A DNA stretch of 17,821 nucleotides from a bacterium (lineage in GTDB: Bacteria > Spirochaetota > Spirochaetia > JABEVK01). Where the stretch lies: positions 1-17,821 of the forward strand of contig JAJXVP010000037.1 in NCBI GenBank assembly GCA_021782055.1, written 5' to 3'. Shown here piece by piece: positions 7,035-14,108 of the stretch. Numbering within the stretch: the first letter of the stretch is position 1; each line of letters begins with the position of its first letter. The notes under the pieces were generated by a model. The model was not told the DNA's origin and searched no databases. It worked only from the letters and a program-made list of their open reading frames with translations. The position numbers and the translations under genes were made by a program.

Positions 7035-8684
7035 ATGTCCAAAACATCTCGCTGGCCCACCTTAGGCGAATTGTTTGAGAAATCCGCACAGGCATTTCCT
7101 GACAAGCCTTTTTTATCCACCTACGTGGGGTCCGATAAAAAAACACTCTCCTATAAACAGGCGCGAGTTCAGAGTCGCCGTTGGGCCACACTTTTTATCA
7201 GTTTGGGCATCAGGCCAGGCCAATCTGTTGCCTTGCGAGGCAAAAACTCACCCTCGTGGGTTTTAGCGTTTTTAGGTTGTGTGCAGGCCGGGGCTGTGGT
7301 TGTCCCCCTGGATGCACAAATCTCAGATGCTGATGCGGTCAAGCTTTCGGTTGCTGGCGAATGTCGGCTTTTTGTGCATGACTCGGAGTCTAGTGGTGTC
7401 GTACCGTTGTTAGAGGGAATCCCTGCGGTTAGTTTTGATACCGAGCTTCCACAAGAGCAAGAAATTGAGGTTGCCACCGAGGCACATGAGACCGCCGCGA
7501 TTTTGTTTACGAGTGGTACGACAGGGCACCCCAAAGGGGTGATGTTGACCCACGAGAACTTTACGAGTGATTGTTTGCTAGCTCAGCAGCTCCTTAGTAT
7601 TTCGACGGACGATGTGTTTTATGCGCTTTTGCCGCTTCACCACGCGTATACCCTTCTTGCTGTCTTTTTAGAAGCTGTTTCGGTGGGAGCATCGTTATTG
7701 TTTGCCGAAAAGTTAGCCGTCAGTGCTGTTTTGAGTGACCTCAAGCGGGGCGGGGTAACCATGTTCTTGGCCGTACCGCTTTTGTTCAACAAACTTTTGG
7801 ATGGATTACTCCAAGCGGTAAAGAAAAAAGGGTTTTTTGTTTGGTTGTCTCTTCGTGCCTTAATGAAATTGTCGGGAATGGTCAAAAAGACCATAGGGCA
7901 TAATCCCGGGCGAAAATGGTTTCGTTCGGTTCTTGAGCAAGCAGGGCTCGCTTCCCTACGCGTCTGCATCTCGGGCGGAGGCCCATTGGCGCCTCAGGTG
8001 TTTCGGCGTTTGAACGAACTGGGTCTAGATTTTGTTCAAGGCTATGGACTTACAGAAACTTCGCCGATTCTTGCCTTAAACCCCGTTGTCAAATACAAGG
8101 AAACCTCAGTGGGACGGATTCTGCCTGGCGTTGAGGCTCGGTTGCGCAACATGGATGCCCAGGGACAGGGGGAACTTGTCGTAAAAGGCCCTATGGTTAT
8201 GAAAGGCTACTTCCGCGACCCAGAAGCCACGGCCGAAGTTCTTCAGGACGGGTGGTTAAGGACAGGTGATGTTGGCCGCCTCGACGACGATAATTACCTC
8301 TACCTAACGGGACGGGTCAAATCACTCATCGTGTCGGAGGGAGGTAAAAATGTTTACCCCGAAGAAATCGAATATGCCTTTCAAATACACGCTGAAATTG
8401 AACAGATTTTAGTTCGTGGCTGGCTAAAAAACGCTGAAAAGCGTACAGAGGGTATCGAAGCCCTTATTTATCCTAACCCTGAAAGTGTCCGTTTGTGGGC
8501 GCAAGGCAAAAACGCCGACGAAGCCCAGACGGCAATTCACGAGGCTGTCAGTAGTATTGTTGCACAGGTCAACCGCACGTTGTTGCCCTACCAAAAAATT
8601 GATCGCTTTACCCTGTTAGAAACACCGCTCGAAATGACCACAACGCGTAAGGTGCGTCGCCTAGCGACTGACTCTCAACCGTAA
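7035..8684 (+). CDS. Long-chain fatty acid--CoA ligase (AMP-forming)
   Basis: A 549-residue member of the AMP-binding superfamily that activates a carboxylic acid with ATP to an acyl-adenylate and then passes it to CoA. Visible motifs: P-loop-like ILFTSGTTGHPKGVM (156-170), GYGLTETSP (336-344), RTGDVGRLD (409-417), hinge region GRVKSLIVSEGGKNVYPEEIE (426-446), and the C-terminal catalytic lysine in TTTRKVRR (K539). The spacing and the TTTRKVRR end suit the long-chain (FadD15/FAA-like) group rather than acetyl-CoA synthetase; chain length is inference. I chose the ATG at 7035 over a TTG at 6999, which is in fact part of the -35 box. No Shine-Dalgarno sequence precedes the ATG. Its stop lies 4 nt from the convergent arfB stop. 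Confidence 0.9.
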   Translation: MSKTSRWPTLGELFEKSAQAFPDKPFLSTYVGSDKKTLSYKQARVQSRRWATLFISLGIRPGQSVALRGKNSPSWVLAFLGCVQAGAVVVPLDAQISDADAVKLSVAGECRLFVHDSESSGVVPLLEGIPAVSFDTELPQEQEIEVATEAHETAAILFTSGTTGHPKGVMLTHENFTSDCLLAQQLLSISTDDVFYALLPLHHAYTLLAVFLEAVSVGASLLFAEKLAVSAVLSDLKRGGVTMFLAVPLLFNKLLDGLLQAVKKKGFFVWLSLRALMKLSGMVKKTIGHNPGRKWFRSVLEQAGLASLRVCISGGGPLAPQVFRRLNELGLDFVQGYGLTETSPILALNPVVKYKETSVGRILPGVEARLRNMDAQGQGELVVKGPMVMKGYFRDPEATAEVLQDGWLRTGDVGRLDDDNYLYLTGRVKSLIVSEGGKNVYPEEIEYAFQIHAEIEQILVRGWLKNAEKRTEGIEALIYPNPESVRLWAQGKNADEAQTAIHEAVSSIVAQVNRTLLPYQKIDRFTLLETPLEMTTTRKVRRLATDSQP

Positions 8685-8691
8685 CCGGTTA
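8682..8691. other. Palindrome carrying both convergent stop codons
   Basis: TAACCGGTTA is a perfect 10-nt palindrome. Its left TAA stops the plus-strand synthetase gene and its right end, read on the minus strand, is the TAA of arfB. Only four nt separate the stops, leaving no room for a terminator. Confidence 0.85.
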
Positions 8692-9114
8692 GGCCCCCAT
8701 TCCCTCCGAGCCTCGGTAACGCTTCACAAGGCTTCGCTGACGTTTTGCCTGAAGCCGTTTTTCTTGCGACGCGCGAGTTTTTTTTGTCGCCTTGCGGGGA
8801 GGACGGATTTTGATGGCCTCAAGAATTAACCGCAAAGCTTTTTCAAGAGCCTCCGACCGGTTCATAGCCTGAGCGCGGTGTTCCTGCGCTGTAAGGCAAA
8901 GACAGCCCTCTTTAAGGCGTGAAAAAAGCCGTTCTTGAACAAGAGCTACTTCGTGGGGGTGCAAAACCGTTAAAGACTCAAGGGGGAGGCTGAGGTGAAC
9001 TTTGGTGTTCAGTTTATTGACGTTCTGTCCCCCGGGTCCTCCCGCTTTGACAAAAGTAAATTGACTGTTGGCCGCAATTTCTTGAAACAAAGCATCTTGT
9101 CTGGGTAGATCCAT
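8689..9114 (-). CDS. arfB: Peptidyl-tRNA hydrolase ArfB, ribosome rescue
   Basis: A 141-residue release-factor-like protein that frees ribosomes stalled without a stop codon by hydrolysing peptidyl-tRNA. The catalytic segment FVKAGGPGGQNVNKLNTKVHL (20-40) contains the essential GGQ and is nearly identical in plan to E. coli ArfB (YaeJ). There is no codon-recognition domain. The C-terminal tail from about residue 103 is strongly basic (RKATKKTRASQEKRLQAKRQ) and, by family knowledge, inserts in the empty mRNA channel. The length matches the E. coli protein. The ATG has no Shine-Dalgarno sequence, and a promoter ends 5 nt before it. It is convergent with the acyl-CoA synthetase gene and divergent from padR, with which it shares a palindromic promoter. 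Confidence 0.93.
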   Translation of the reverse strand: MDLPRQDALFQEIAANSQFTFVKAGGPGGQNVNKLNTKVHLSLPLESLTVLHPHEVALVQERLFSRLKEGCLCLTAQEHRAQAMNRSEALEKALRLILEAIKIRPPRKATKKTRASQEKRLQAKRQRSLVKRYRGSEGMGA

Positions 9115-9119
9115 ACCCC

Positions 9120-9148
9120 AGGGTAAAACGAGGTTACAGAGTCGTCAA
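9120..9148 (-). promoter_or_regulatory. Promoter of arfB (leaderless arrangement)
   Basis: On the minus strand: TTGACG (complement of 9143-9148), 17-nt spacer, TACCCT (complement of 9120-9125). The -10 is weak, but it ends 5 nt before the ATG at 9114. The -35 is the left arm of the palindrome at 9143-9162. Confidence 0.45.
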
Positions 9149-9162
9149 TACTGTTATTGACG
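9143..9162. promoter_or_regulatory. Palindrome I in the arfB/padR intergenic region
   Basis: CGTCAATA, a 4-nt centre (CTGT), and TATTGACG: perfect 8-nt arms. Read outward, both arms contain TTGACG, so this palindrome is a pair of back-to-back -35 boxes for arfB and padR. A protein bound here would cover both promoters. Confidence 0.7.
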
Positions 9163-9186
9163 GTATACTGTTTAAAACAGTATATT
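9157..9186 (+). promoter_or_regulatory. Promoter of padR and the MFS exporter (leaderless arrangement)
   Basis: TTGACG (9157-9162), 18-nt spacer, TATATT (9181-9186). Seven nt separate the -10 from the ATG at 9194. The spacer is almost filled by palindrome II. Confidence 0.6.
9164..9184. promoter_or_regulatory. Palindrome II, likely PadR operator
   Basis: TATACTGTTT (9164-9173), one central A, AAACAGTATA (9175-9184): perfect 10-nt arms. It sits between the -35 and -10 of the padR promoter and overlaps the -10. ATACTGTT also occurs at 9148-9155, 17 nt upstream, within palindrome I. An AT-rich palindrome at this place fits autorepression by a dimeric winged-helix regulator. Confidence 0.75.
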
Positions 9187-9193
9187 TTCCTCC

Positions 9194-9538
9194 ATGACGA
9201 GAAAAAACGGTAGGCATATGCCTGCGTTTCTTTTGCTGTTCTTGGCACAAGAGCCCCTGCACGGAGCCGCTTTGTTGTCCAGAATGGAGCACGACCTTCC
9301 TTTTTGCTTCGCTGACAGTGCAGGGTTGTACCGCGCCTTGCAGAGCCTTGAAGCGGAGGGTCTGATTCACGGAAGCTGGGAGAACCTCGAAAGCGGTGCG
9401 CCACGGAAAATTTACGCAATTACGCCCGAAGGAATGCTTGAGTTGAAGGTTCAGGCTGAGGACCTGCGTCAACGCCAAGAAAATATTCGCGTTTTTTTTG
9501 AGTTGCTGGAGTCACTTCAGCATAAGGAGAGAAAATGA
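9194..9538 (+). CDS. PadR-family transcriptional regulator
   Basis: A 114-residue winged-helix DNA-binding protein. Residues 9-85 show the PadR fold signature: a hydrophobic first helix (PAFLLLFLAQEPLHGAALLS), then GLYRALQSLEAEGLIHGSWE (recognition helix region) and APRKIYAITPEGMLEL (wing). A short helix follows for dimerisation (about 86-114), as in the compact PadR-s2 group. Such regulators usually repress an adjacent exporter and are released by a small molecule. Here the stop overlaps the MFS start by 4 nt (ATGA), so the two are translationally coupled. The ATG has no Shine-Dalgarno sequence; the promoter ends 7 nt upstream. Palindrome II is the obvious operator. The inducer is unknown. 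Confidence 0.9.
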   Translation: MTRKNGRHMPAFLLLFLAQEPLHGAALLSRMEHDLPFCFADSAGLYRALQSLEAEGLIHGSWENLESGAPRKIYAITPEGMLELKVQAEDLRQRQENIRVFFELLESLQHKERK

Positions 9539-10749
9539 GCGATACCACGATAGCGCGAAACCGGGGAGGGTTGGTTAGCCTTACCATCACGTCTGCGGCT
9601 CACATGCTGAATGACATGTACAGCAACTTTTTGCCCCAACTGTTGCCGTTTTTGCTCGTCGTGATGCCGGGCTTTACGGCCACCCAGGCCGCTATCCTGG
9701 TGGCATCATTTAATATTTCCTCCTCGCTTTTTCAACCTATCTTTGGTTTTTTTGTCGATGCCAAGGGCCGTACCTGGTTGATTTATCTGGGAACCCTCTG
9801 GATGTCGTTCTTTTTAAGCCTTACCGGTGTTGCAGGAAGCTTTCCTCTTATGGCGCTTTTAGCCGCGACAGCGGGGCTGGGTACCTCGGCTTTTCACCCC
9901 CCGGCCTCCTCACTGGTAAACGGGCTCAGCGTTCATCGAAAAGCTGTCTACCAATCTCTGTTCGTTTCGGCAGGCAACCTGGGGTTCGCTTTAGCCCCTT
10001 TGCTTTTGGTGCCGTTGTTCCAAGCCGGCGGCCTGACGGCCAGCACCTTGCTGTGGATTCCCGGTGTCGTAGCAGCGGCCTTACTGTTTTTCTTTCTTCC
10101 CAAAATAAAAGCGACACCTCAGGTTTATACCTGGAAAGAAGTGGCTAACTCGATTTTTCACGCTCGGCGTGACTTAGCGGTGGTTCTAGGGGTCATCGCG
10201 CTTCGCTCGGCCTCGTATACTGGATTATTAACCCTGTTACCCTTGTTTTTCCATGCTCACGGCGTCAGTCAAATCGACTCGGGTCGTCTGACAGGTCTCA
10301 TGCTCCTCACGGGAGCTGTTGGTGGACTTATTGGCGGGTGGCTGTCGGACCGTTGGGGGCGTAAACCGGTTATTGTTGGCTCTTTGATTGCGGCTTCGCT
10401 CCTCTTTTGGGGATTTTTACTGACGTCTGGGGCCACCAGTGTGGTTCTGTTGGGGCTCGCCGGGGCCGCCCTTTTGGCGAACTTTTCGGTCACCATTGTC
10501 GCAGCGCAAGAGACCCTGCCTCACCACAAAGCGATGGCCACCGGTTTAAGTATGGGCTTTGCTAACGGGATCGGTGCTTTGGCCGTGGTGGGAATCGGCG
10601 GTTTGGCTGACCATTTCGGCTTGTTTTCGGCGGTCGGCCTAGCGGTGAGTCTGCCACTCCTGGCGGGAATTTTGAGTTTGATAATGCGAAATACTGTTAG
10701 TGATAGGCAAAAGCGCGCGCAACAGCGCCCTGAAACCAATCAGCGTTAG
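9535..10749 (+). CDS. MFS exporter, fosmidomycin-resistance (Fsr) type
   Basis: A 404-residue inner-membrane transporter with about 12 hydrophobic helices. The opening TSAAHMLNDMYSNFLPQLLPFL and the segment TAGLGTSAFHPPASSLVNGLS resemble the Fsr/YfnC family, whose E. coli member is of similar length and exports fosmidomycin. Loop motifs typical of MFS are visible: GFFVDAKGR between helices 2 and 3, and GGWLSDRWGRKPVIVG between helices 8 and 9. By family knowledge it uses the proton gradient to expel small molecules. Its start overlaps padR by 4 nt and has AAGGAG upstream, so it is almost surely under PadR control. The actual substrate cannot be told from sequence. Confidence 0.87.
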   Translation: MSDTTIARNRGGLVSLTITSAAHMLNDMYSNFLPQLLPFLLVVMPGFTATQAAILVASFNISSSLFQPIFGFFVDAKGRTWLIYLGTLWMSFFLSLTGVAGSFPLMALLAATAGLGTSAFHPPASSLVNGLSVHRKAVYQSLFVSAGNLGFALAPLLLVPLFQAGGLTASTLLWIPGVVAAALLFFFLPKIKATPQVYTWKEVANSIFHARRDLAVVLGVIALRSASYTGLLTLLPLFFHAHGVSQIDSGRLTGLMLLTGAVGGLIGGWLSDRWGRKPVIVGSLIAASLLFWGFLLTSGATSVVLLGLAGAALLANFSVTIVAAQETLPHHKAMATGLSMGFANGIGALAVVGIGGLADHFGLFSAVGLAVSLPLLAGILSLIMRNTVSDRQKRAQQRPETNQR

Positions 10750-10777
10750 ACAGAACAGGATGTAAGAAAAAAATCGC

Positions 10778-10806
10778 TTTACGGTTTAGCAATTGCCCGC
10801 CATAAT
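10778..10806 (+). promoter_or_regulatory. Promoter of the HD-GYP gene
   Basis: TTTACG (10778-10783), 17-nt spacer, CATAAT (10801-10806). Predicted start near 10813, leaving about 12 nt that hold a GGGAGG Shine-Dalgarno sequence. Confidence 0.55.
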
Positions 10807-10824
10807 CCAGGGGGGAGGGGGCAA

Positions 10825-11559
10825 ATGCTCGAAACCGTCATCGCCGTTTGTGCAACTTTAACTGGGGCCGCCATCGTGGCCTTTCTCCTTCTTTTGACCA
10901 AGCTAAAATCCCTAAGGCGAAAGCTAGACGCCGAGAGGCGGACGACGGATGCCCTGACAGAAGTTTTGGTGGAGTTTGCTGAGTTTCGCGGCTCCCCCGA
11001 TGCCGGACACGCCCGCAATGTGCGCCGGTATACTCAACTGCTTCTCGAAGAATTGCGTCAGCGAAAAGTTGCTCCCGAAATCCTTACCGAGCATTTTTGT
11101 CGTACTGTTGTGCGAGCGAGCACCCTGCATGATATTGGCAAATTATTTCTGCCGGCAGAAATCTTTTTAAAAAATGGGCCCCTGACGGTCGAAGAGCGGC
11201 GCCTCATGCAGACGCACTGCGAACGCGGCGAGTCGTTTCTGCGTTCTGCCGAAGAGCGCCTGCCCTTTTCTTCGTTTTTGGGGACAGCCCGTCACCTCGT
11301 TATTTCACACCACGAGTGTTGGAACGGCACAGGGTATCCGTTTCAAGTTTCTGGCGACGAGATCCCCTGGGAAGGGAGGGTCATGGCCCTGGTGGATGTT
11401 TATGACGCCCTTCGTCGGCCCAAAGTCTACCGGCCAGCGGTGGGGCATGACGAATGCGTTCATGCCATCCTGGCCCTGAGCGGCATCCAATTTGACCCCC
11501 AAGTTGTCGATGCCTTTTTAGCCCGTCAAGACGATTTTCGCCGCCTGAGTGGCGCCTAA
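10825..11559 (+). CDS. Membrane-anchored HD-GYP domain phosphodiesterase
   Basis: A 244-residue protein predicted to hydrolyse the second messenger cyclic di-GMP. One N-terminal membrane helix (about 5-25) is followed by a short basic helix (LKSLRRKLDAERR) and then directly by the HD-GYP domain (about 45-240). Metal and catalytic residues are in place: H62 (GHARNVRRY), LHDIGK (101-106), H131, SHHECWNGTGYP (161-172) and D191 in DVYDAL. The intact GYP triad favours real c-di-GMP activity over a general HD phosphohydrolase. No receiver, PAS or GAF domain is present, so the input signal is not obvious. It has its own promoter and a purine-rich ribosome binding site. Its stop codon lies in an 18-nt tandem repeat. 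Confidence 0.9.
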   Translation: MLETVIAVCATLTGAAIVAFLLLLTKLKSLRRKLDAERRTTDALTEVLVEFAEFRGSPDAGHARNVRRYTQLLLEELRQRKVAPEILTEHFCRTVVRASTLHDIGKLFLPAEIFLKNGPLTVEERRLMQTHCERGESFLRSAEERLPFSSFLGTARHLVISHHECWNGTGYPFQVSGDEIPWEGRVMALVDVYDALRRPKVYRPAVGHDECVHAILALSGIQFDPQVVDAFLARQDDFRRLSGA

Positions 11560-11591
11560 AGCACAAGACAAAACTAAAGCACAAGGCAAAA
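11556..11591. repeat. 18-nt tandem duplication across the HD-GYP stop
   Basis: CTAAAGCACAAGACAAAA (11556-11573) is followed at once by CTAAAGCACAAGGCAAAA (11574-11591), one mismatch. The first copy contains the TAA stop; because 18 is divisible by three, the second copy gives a second in-frame TAA. Confidence 0.85.
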
Positions 11592-11624
11592 CGGAGGAGC
11601 TGTAGGTTTTCTGGCCCCCTGCGC

Positions 11625-11653
11625 TTGATTTCAGACTCTCACGGGCTTATACT
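11625..11653 (+). promoter_or_regulatory. Promoter of slyD and the PP2C gene
   Basis: TTGATT (11625-11630), 17-nt spacer, TATACT (11648-11653). Predicted start near 11660, leader about 34 nt with AAGGAG before the ATG at 11694. Confidence 0.65.
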
Positions 11654-11693
11654 CGGGGCGGCCGGCTCCGAAAGGTGCTGGGAAGGAGCCGTT

Positions 11694-12188
11694 ATGCAGA
11701 TTACCGCGAACAAGGTCGCTGGGATCCACTATACCCTGAAAAACAAAAAAGGCGAAAAGATTGAAAGTTCGGTCGGCGCCGAGCCCCTCGTGTACCTCCA
11801 CGGGAATGGCAACCTCATCACCGGTCTTGAGACTCAGCTGGAAGGCAAAAAAGTTGGCGACAAATTTACCGTTCAGGTCAAAGCCGCCGACGCGTACGGT
11901 GACTATGATGAAGAACTCATTGAGACCGTTGCTAAGGCTGATTTTGAAGATCAAAACGAATTGGCTGTCGGAAAAGAATTTCAATATAGCGATGATGAAG
12001 GCGAGATCTATCATGTCCGTATTGTAAAGATTGACAATGAAACTGTTACTGTTGACGGCAATCATCCCCTAGCTGGTCAGGATCTGACCTTCGAAGTTGA
12101 GGTCGTCTCGATTCGCGATGCCAGTGAAGAAGAACTTGATCACGGGCATGTTCATGACGGCTCTGGGCATCACCACCACCATGACTAA
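11694..12188 (+). CDS. slyD: FKBP-type peptidyl-prolyl isomerase, SlyD family
   Basis: A 164-residue prolyl isomerase and chaperone. Residues 1-70 and about 120-148 form the FKBP domain, with the insert-in-flap domain between them (about 71-118). The stretch DGNHPLAGQDLTFEVEVVSI (121-140) is the SlyD hallmark. The C-terminus (149-164) has nine histidines, including HHHHHD at the very end. In E. coli SlyD such a tail binds nickel and serves hydrogenase maturation; here metal binding is likely but the target is unknown. The open frame extends upstream to TTG at 11625, which is the -35 box, so I chose the ATG at 11694 with AAGGAG ahead of it. Its last 8 nt overlap the phosphatase gene. Confidence 0.93.
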   Translation: MQITANKVAGIHYTLKNKKGEKIESSVGAEPLVYLHGNGNLITGLETQLEGKKVGDKFTVQVKAADAYGDYDEELIETVAKADFEDQNELAVGKEFQYSDDEGEIYHVRIVKIDNETVTVDGNHPLAGQDLTFEVEVVSIRDASEEELDHGHVHDGSGHHHHHD

Positions 12189-12951
12189 TCACTGGTATGG
12201 GGTCACCGACCGTGGTACGGTTCGTGAGCTCAACCAGGATGCCTTTTGCGCCCCCGGGATTCTCGTGGGGCGCCAGGATTCAGCGCGACGTGAAGGCGAG
12301 TTTTCGTTCGTTTCTCTGATGCCAGCTCTTTGGGCCGTTTCGGATGGCATGGGCGGTCATGAGGCGGGCGAAGAGGCCAGTGCGCTCACGGTGCAACTTT
12401 TGACCTGGGACGTGCAAAAACGATGGCCAGCCCTTTACAGCGAAGGTCAGGATCCCAAAATGTTTATTTCTGAAGCTCTGAGGGAGCTTAGCGCGAAGCT
12501 TAACGATCTGGCACAAGGTCAGATCCGGCCCATGGGCTGTACGCTGACCGGTGTTTGGGTACCTGCAGAAAACCAATCCGCTTGGGTCTTTCACGTCGGC
12601 GATTCTCGCTTGTGGCGAGCCAAGCCCACACAAAATTCCTTGCAATTGCTCACTCAAGACCACAACTTTGCCTTTGGCCGTTCTGACGGGCAGGGCAAGA
12701 ATCTTCTAGAATCCTGCTTGGGCGGGGGAATGGACGATCAGCGGTTTGACGTTTTTCCGCTCGAGGTAGCTCAAGGCGATGTTTGGCTTTTAGTTACCGA
12801 CGGGTTAGAGGACGGCCTCGACCCCGCTACCTTCGAAACCCTGTTGTGGCAAAATGTTAGAAGCCCATCAAGGCTTGCTGAAGGACTACTCAACCAAGCC
12901 CTACCCAAGTCCACTGACAATATTACTCTTCTTGCCGTCGCGTGGGATTAA
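12181..12951 (+). CDS. PP2C-type (PPM) serine/threonine phosphatase
   Basis: A 256-residue cytoplasmic phosphatase of the metal-dependent PPM family. Motifs in order: GVTDRGTVRELNQDAF (7-22, metal ligand D20), AVSDGMGGHEAGEEAS (52-67, D55), FHVGDSRLWR (137-146), LLVTDGLEDG (203-212, D207) and STDNITLLAV (244-253, D246). All the usual metal-binding aspartates are present, so it should be active. PPM enzymes reverse Ser/Thr phosphorylation by Hanks-type kinases, but no kinase is in the window. I chose the ATG at 12181 because the domain begins at once and the upstream part of the frame lies inside slyD. There is no Shine-Dalgarno sequence; the 8-nt overlap with slyD implies translational coupling. 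Confidence 0.92.
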   Translation: MTNHWYGVTDRGTVRELNQDAFCAPGILVGRQDSARREGEFSFVSLMPALWAVSDGMGGHEAGEEASALTVQLLTWDVQKRWPALYSEGQDPKMFISEALRELSAKLNDLAQGQIRPMGCTLTGVWVPAENQSAWVFHVGDSRLWRAKPTQNSLQLLTQDHNFAFGRSDGQGKNLLESCLGGGMDDQRFDVFPLEVAQGDVWLLVTDGLEDGLDPATFETLLWQNVRSPSRLAEGLLNQALPKSTDNITLLAVAWD

Positions 12952-12970
12952 AAGCATGGGACTAAAAGCT
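12943..12970. repeat. 14-nt near-perfect tandem repeat across the phosphatase stop
   Basis: TGGGATTAAAAGCA (12943-12956) is followed at once by TGGGACTAAAAGCT (12957-12970), two mismatches. The first copy contains the TAA stop at 12949-12951. This resembles the repeat at the HD-GYP stop in position, not in sequence. Confidence 0.6.
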
Positions 12971-13080
12971 TGTATCCTGAACTTTGGTCTGTGTTTTTTA
13001 CTCTGAATCTTTGTTTTTAGGCAAAAAATGCCGAAAATAAAGAACGAAACCTATAAAAAAACGCGCTGTCAGGAGGAGTC

Positions 13081-13695
13081 ATGTTTGATGTCTTGGTAAA
13101 GGGAGGGCCCGTTCTGTGGCTGATCCTTCTGTTGTTTGTTCCCGTTCTTGCGATCACCATTGAGCGCCTTTGGTTTTTTAAAAAGATTCACGGTGATGAA
13201 GATAAACTTTTTGCACGGGTTCGTGCGGCGATTGAAAAACGGCATTACGACGAAGCTTTGGCAATTTGCGACACCGTCGAGGCTCCCTTGGCGGCTTTGG
13301 TTCGCACAGGTCTGGAATACCGTGACCGGCCGCAAGAGGTTCAAACCCGCATGATTGAAGAAACCGCCGCCCGCGAAGTCCCCCGGTTAGAACGCGCAAT
13401 TGGTTGGGTGAGCACCATAGCTCAGATCTCGCCCTTGTTAGGACTTTTGGGTACCGTGTCGGGCATCATCAACGCCTTTGGCATTTTAGGAAAATTTGGC
13501 AACGTCACCGACCCTTCGGTTTTGGCCAAGGGGATCAGTGAGGCACTTTTAACCACGGCGGCTGGAATTGTTGTTGCCGTTCCCGCTATGGTGCTTTACT
13601 ACTTTCTTGCTTTGCGTGCCAATCGTGAAATTCAGCGTTTGGAAAGCCGCACCGGAGAGCTTTCCATCTTGTTTACCGGCAAGGGGTTGTCATGA
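13081..13695 (+). CDS. exbB: ExbB/TolQ/MotA-family proton channel subunit
   Basis: A 204-residue inner-membrane protein that, with ExbD, conducts protons and transmits the energy to TonB. Three membrane helices are visible at about 11-32, 112-135 and 156-178, enclosing a large cytoplasmic loop. The conserved blocks ISPLLGLLGTVSGIINAF (116-133) and ISEALLTTAAGIVVAVPA (152-169) place it firmly in the MotA/TolQ/ExbB family. It has a strong ribosome binding site AGGAGGAG and overlaps exbD by 4 nt. No clear promoter is visible in the 129 nt before it; TATAAA at 13052-13057 lacks a good -35. The adjacent tonB-like gene favours ExbB over TolQ. Confidence 0.92.
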   Translation: MFDVLVKGGPVLWLILLLFVPVLAITIERLWFFKKIHGDEDKLFARVRAAIEKRHYDEALAICDTVEAPLAALVRTGLEYRDRPQEVQTRMIEETAAREVPRLERAIGWVSTIAQISPLLGLLGTVSGIINAFGILGKFGNVTDPSVLAKGISEALLTTAAGIVVAVPAMVLYYFLALRANREIQRLESRTGELSILFTGKGLS

Positions 13696-14108
13696 AATTT
13701 CGTCGCAGTTTACCAACGTTGCCGCCGCTTAACCTGACGCCGCTCATTGATGTGATCCTGATGCTTCTGGTCTTTTTTCTTTTGGCCACGGTGTTTCGGG
13801 TTGGCCCGGGTCTGGCGGTTCAGTTGCCAGTGTCGTCAACGGCTAAAGCGGTGAGCATGACGACCGTGAGGTTGACGGTGGTTTCTGAATCGGAAATTTG
13901 GGTGGATGGGCAAAAAGTAGCGTTGGCGGGTCTGGATGGGCTTTTGAAACAAGAGCTGGCGGGAAAAGATCGAGCCCACCTTCGCGTTGTTGTTGAAGGC
14001 GGTTATGATGCTCCGTATCAGCTGGTGGTTTCCGTTCTTGATCATTTGCGACAAGCAGGTATAGACGGAGTCAACCTGATGACAAGGCTGGCCAGGAGAC
14101 CCTCCTAA
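13692..14108 (+). CDS. exbD: ExbD/TolR-family energy transducer
   Basis: A 138-residue inner-membrane protein with a short cytoplasmic N-terminus, one membrane helix (about 17-35) and a periplasmic domain. The segment NLTPLIDVILMLLVFFL (14-30) carries D20, the aspartate that is protonated in the ExbB-ExbD channel. It starts within the exbB stop (ATGA) and its own stop overlaps the tonB start by one nt (TAATG), so the three genes are tightly coupled and stoichiometry is probably set by translation. TolR is the alternative name for the family; the neighbouring TonB-like gene supports ExbD. Confidence 0.92.
   Translation: MKFRRSLPTLPPLNLTPLIDVILMLLVFFLLATVFRVGPGLAVQLPVSSTAKAVSMTTVRLTVVSESEIWVDGQKVALAGLDGLLKQELAGKDRAHLRVVVEGGYDAPYQLVVSVLDHLRQAGIDGVNLMTRLARRPS

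Noticed and set aside
12097..12180. 28-residue N-terminal extension of the phosphatase
   Set aside because: It lies wholly inside slyD in another frame, and the PPM domain begins right at the 12181 start.
13011..13036. GGCA/TGCC hairpin with flanking T and A runs before exbB as a terminator
   Set aside because: Only four pairs with an A.G mismatch before the T/A flank. Too weak to call.
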